DNA from: Deltaproteobacteria bacterium
Lineage (GTDB): Bacteria; Desulfobacterota; BSN033; WVXP01
NCBI GenBank assembly: GCA_019308905.1
Contig: JAFDHF010000050.1
Location: 1-32,166 of the forward strand
Direction of reading: 5' to 3'
Length of the DNA: 32,166 bases
Positions 30,752 through 32,166 of this stretch are shown one piece after another. The notes under the pieces were generated by a model that saw only the letters and a list, made by a program, of their open reading frames with translations, was not told where the DNA came from and did no database searches. Every line of letters starts with the position of its first letter. The first letter of the stretch is position 1. Position numbers and translations under genes: made by a program.

Positions 30752-31137
30752 GAATCTGAATCTGTGAAGCAAGAAAGGGCCGTCCGAGCCTCGCCCCCTT
30801 GGAGAATACCCTTGTCCCTGAGCGACATTGCCGAAACGATGGGATACCCATCAAAGGTGAGCGGGCACCGGAAAACCCCTCTTTGGTGCGGGGAAGGGGC
30901 AGGTATTCCCCACCCGCGAACACTGAAAGAGTCACCGCAAGAGCTTGGGAGCGAAGGGATAGGGGCCTTCTCCTGGCAAAGAGAACCGGATGTAGAGAAG
31001 ACAACGACCAAAATCCTTGATCGAAAAGTCAGGTATCGAGTCCCTTAGGTGTTGATTAAAGCATCTTTCCGGTTTATTTAGAAGAAGGGAGAGAAGCGAT
31101 CGACTCCTCGTATTCCCTAGGAAAAAGGAGAGCCAAA
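30752..31137. other. Intergenic region before the exported protein gene
   Basis: No convincing gene. An open plus-strand frame across 30644-31048 gives a low-complexity sequence without recognisable domains or ribosome site. An AT-rich patch occurs at about 31055-31085 and may hold the promoter of the gene at 31138; no clear consensus was found. Confidence 0.4.
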
Positions 31138-31851
31138 ATGATCGGTAAAGCCGCTTACTTGACTGGTCTTTTTCTATTCAGCTTTCTCCTCCTTGAGCCG
31201 AGTTGGGGGCAACTCGTCGATAAGGTCGACTTGGTCCGCCCCCTGCCCGTTCCGGTCCAGGGGAGTGTGGTCGTCGAGGGGAACGTGAACGTCGCAAACA
31301 CACCAGAGGTGATCGTCAGGGAGATGCCAGAGGTCACCGTGACCGGGAACGTCAATGTTGTCAACTCCCCAGAGGTCAGGATAGCAGATGTTTCACAGGT
31401 CGAGGTCGTAAATGGGGCTGGAAGCAGCATACCGGTGCGGATCACCAATCCTATGCCCCTCCGGGCCCATGGCGATACCACCGACTTCTTCTCCTGGCAC
31501 CGCCGTTCCTTTGTCGACTCTCAGAACATGACCCGCAACCACAGCGCTATCTCTGTCTCAAAGATGCAGGGGAGGCCCTTTGTGTTGACGGATCTTGTCG
31601 TAACCACCAGATTCAAAGACCCCAAGACCGAACTGATCCTCAGCCTCAAGGGGGCAGGAGCAGACAGAGGGCTCGGTCTTGATTTCATCCTCGTTCCAGA
31701 GGCTCCACATCTGGTCTCCCATCTCCAGACCGGGATAGTGTTCAGCCCGGAGGTTGCCATGAACGTCTCCGTTTCCGTCAAGGGTGAAGGCGGTGATTTC
31801 CGCGTCGACTATACGGTTACGTTTTCCGGATACTTCTTGGCCCGGGGCTAG
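31138..31851 (+). CDS. Exported protein with NVNV-type repeats, unknown function
   Basis: A 237-residue protein with a signal peptide (about 1-25, ending near SWGQ), so probably periplasmic or secreted. Residues 35-95 contain imperfect repeats of a short beta-strand unit: VEGNVNVANTPEVIV, PEVTVTGNVNV, VNSPEVRI, SQVEVVNG. Such runs may fold as a narrow beta-helix or fibre stalk, as in some phage-fibre and surface proteins. The C-terminal part (about 110-237) looks like one beta-rich domain with alternating hydrophobic strands (FVLTDLVVTT, ELILSLKGAG, AMNVSVSVKG, YTVTFSGYFL). ATG at 31138 follows AGGAG at 7 bases. No enzyme motif is visible. It stands alone between divergent tpx and the CBS-domain gene. 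Confidence 0.75.
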   Translation: MIGKAAYLTGLFLFSFLLLEPSWGQLVDKVDLVRPLPVPVQGSVVVEGNVNVANTPEVIVREMPEVTVTGNVNVVNSPEVRIADVSQVEVVNGAGSSIPVRITNPMPLRAHGDTTDFFSWHRRSFVDSQNMTRNHSAISVSKMQGRPFVLTDLVVTTRFKDPKTELILSLKGAGADRGLGLDFILVPEAPHLVSHLQTGIVFSPEVAMNVSVSVKGEGGDFRVDYTVTFSGYFLARG

Positions 31852-32043
31852 CAGAGCCCGGACTATTGCGGCAAGAGACCTATCCCCATGGCCGGTGTCT
31901 CCCTGGCGGGAAAGGAGCCTTCCTCTTTATAAAATCCGCCAAATAGGTTAGGATTCAAAAGAATTACGTCACAGTGTGCAGCACCGGCGGTCGAGAGGCT
32001 GGTGGAAGATGGAAGGACACAACAAAAAGAGTGGAGGTGGGCG

Positions 32044-32166
32044 ATGAAGGTGACCTACGCGGTGAGAAACGCGATGACAAGGGATATCGTATCTGTCGAG
32101 ACTACTGCCAGCATACAGGAGGCGATCCGCCTCATGGTGGACAAGGACATCGGGTCCGTCGCCGTC
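32044..32166 (+). CDS. CBS-domain protein (partial, continues beyond window)
   Basis: The first 41 codons, MKVTYAVRNAMTRDIVSV and on, match the start of a CBS domain: an N-terminal AMTRDIVSVE strand, then the SIQEAIRLMVDKDIGSVAV helix-strand that packs the adenosyl-binding pair. CBS pairs sense AMP, ATP or S-adenosylmethionine. ATG at 32044 has GGAGGTGGG just ahead. Whether it is a stand-alone pair or is fused to another domain cannot be seen. Confidence 0.82.
   Translation, partial: MKVTYAVRNAMTRDIVSVETTASIQEAIRLMVDKDIGSVAV

Noticed and set aside
30644-31048. Plus-strand frame of 134 codons upstream of the exported protein
   Set aside because: No ribosome site, no domain, odd composition, and it overlaps the tpx promoter and the palindrome.

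Overview
The window (about 32 kb, GC-rich, with mostly strong Shine-Dalgarno sites) most likely comes from an anaerobic Desulfobacterota-type (former Deltaproteobacteria) bacterium. Three things suggest this: ferredoxin-dependent 2-oxoacid metabolism coupled to an ADP-forming acyl-CoA synthetase, a corrinoid methyltransferase pair, and an anaerobe-style oxygen defence set (rubrerythrins, desulfoferrodoxin, thiol peroxidase). The assignment is inference from gene content; no rRNA, tRNA or CRISPR was seen.

Region 1 (1-7340, minus strand): an IclR regulator heads iorA-iorB (indolepyruvate:ferredoxin oxidoreductase) and acdA-acdB (ADP-forming acyl-CoA synthetase). After a 225-bp gap filled with a CGTG-rich repeat come a methylamine-type corrinoid protein and a methyltransferase of the MtmB family, cut by the window edge. 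By hand alignment, the position of the catalytic pyrrolysine of MtmB is valine and there is no in-frame amber codon, so this is a non-pyrrolysine MtmB homologue. A perfect-arm palindrome overlaps the predicted iclR promoter. Diverging from it are a rubrerythrin and a small lipoprotein (7367-8471).

Region 2 (8792-19342, minus strand): a 2679-residue multidomain synthase (two nitronate-monooxygenase-like/enoyl-reductase units, KS, AT, ACP, KR, DH) is followed by its own 4'-phosphopantetheinyl transferase 13 bp downstream. Upstream lie a DUF374-type acyltransferase and the remains of a DDE transposase. The synthase resembles polyunsaturated/secondary-lipid synthases collapsed into one chain.

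Region 3 (19784-27186, minus strand): CoA-disulfide reductase-rhodanese fusion, BASS-family transporter, a Tat-exported amidohydrolase-fold protein lacking most metal ligands, a zinc alcohol dehydrogenase, a truncated SnoaL-like gene, an NAD-dependent epimerase/dehydratase and a decayed HSL-family esterase with a frameshift, an in-frame TAG and lost catalytic residues. This looks like a partly eroded catabolic cluster.

Region 4 (27369-28978): a 1.61-kb mobile element bounded by perfect 26-bp inverted repeats and containing a decayed REP-associated tyrosine (Y1/IS200-like) transposase with a DnaA-like C-terminal domain.

Region 5 (29019-32166): tpx, a ferritin-like rubrerythrin and desulfoferrodoxin form an oxidative-stress operon on the minus strand. 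On the plus strand come an exported protein with NVNV-type repeats and the start of a CBS-domain protein.
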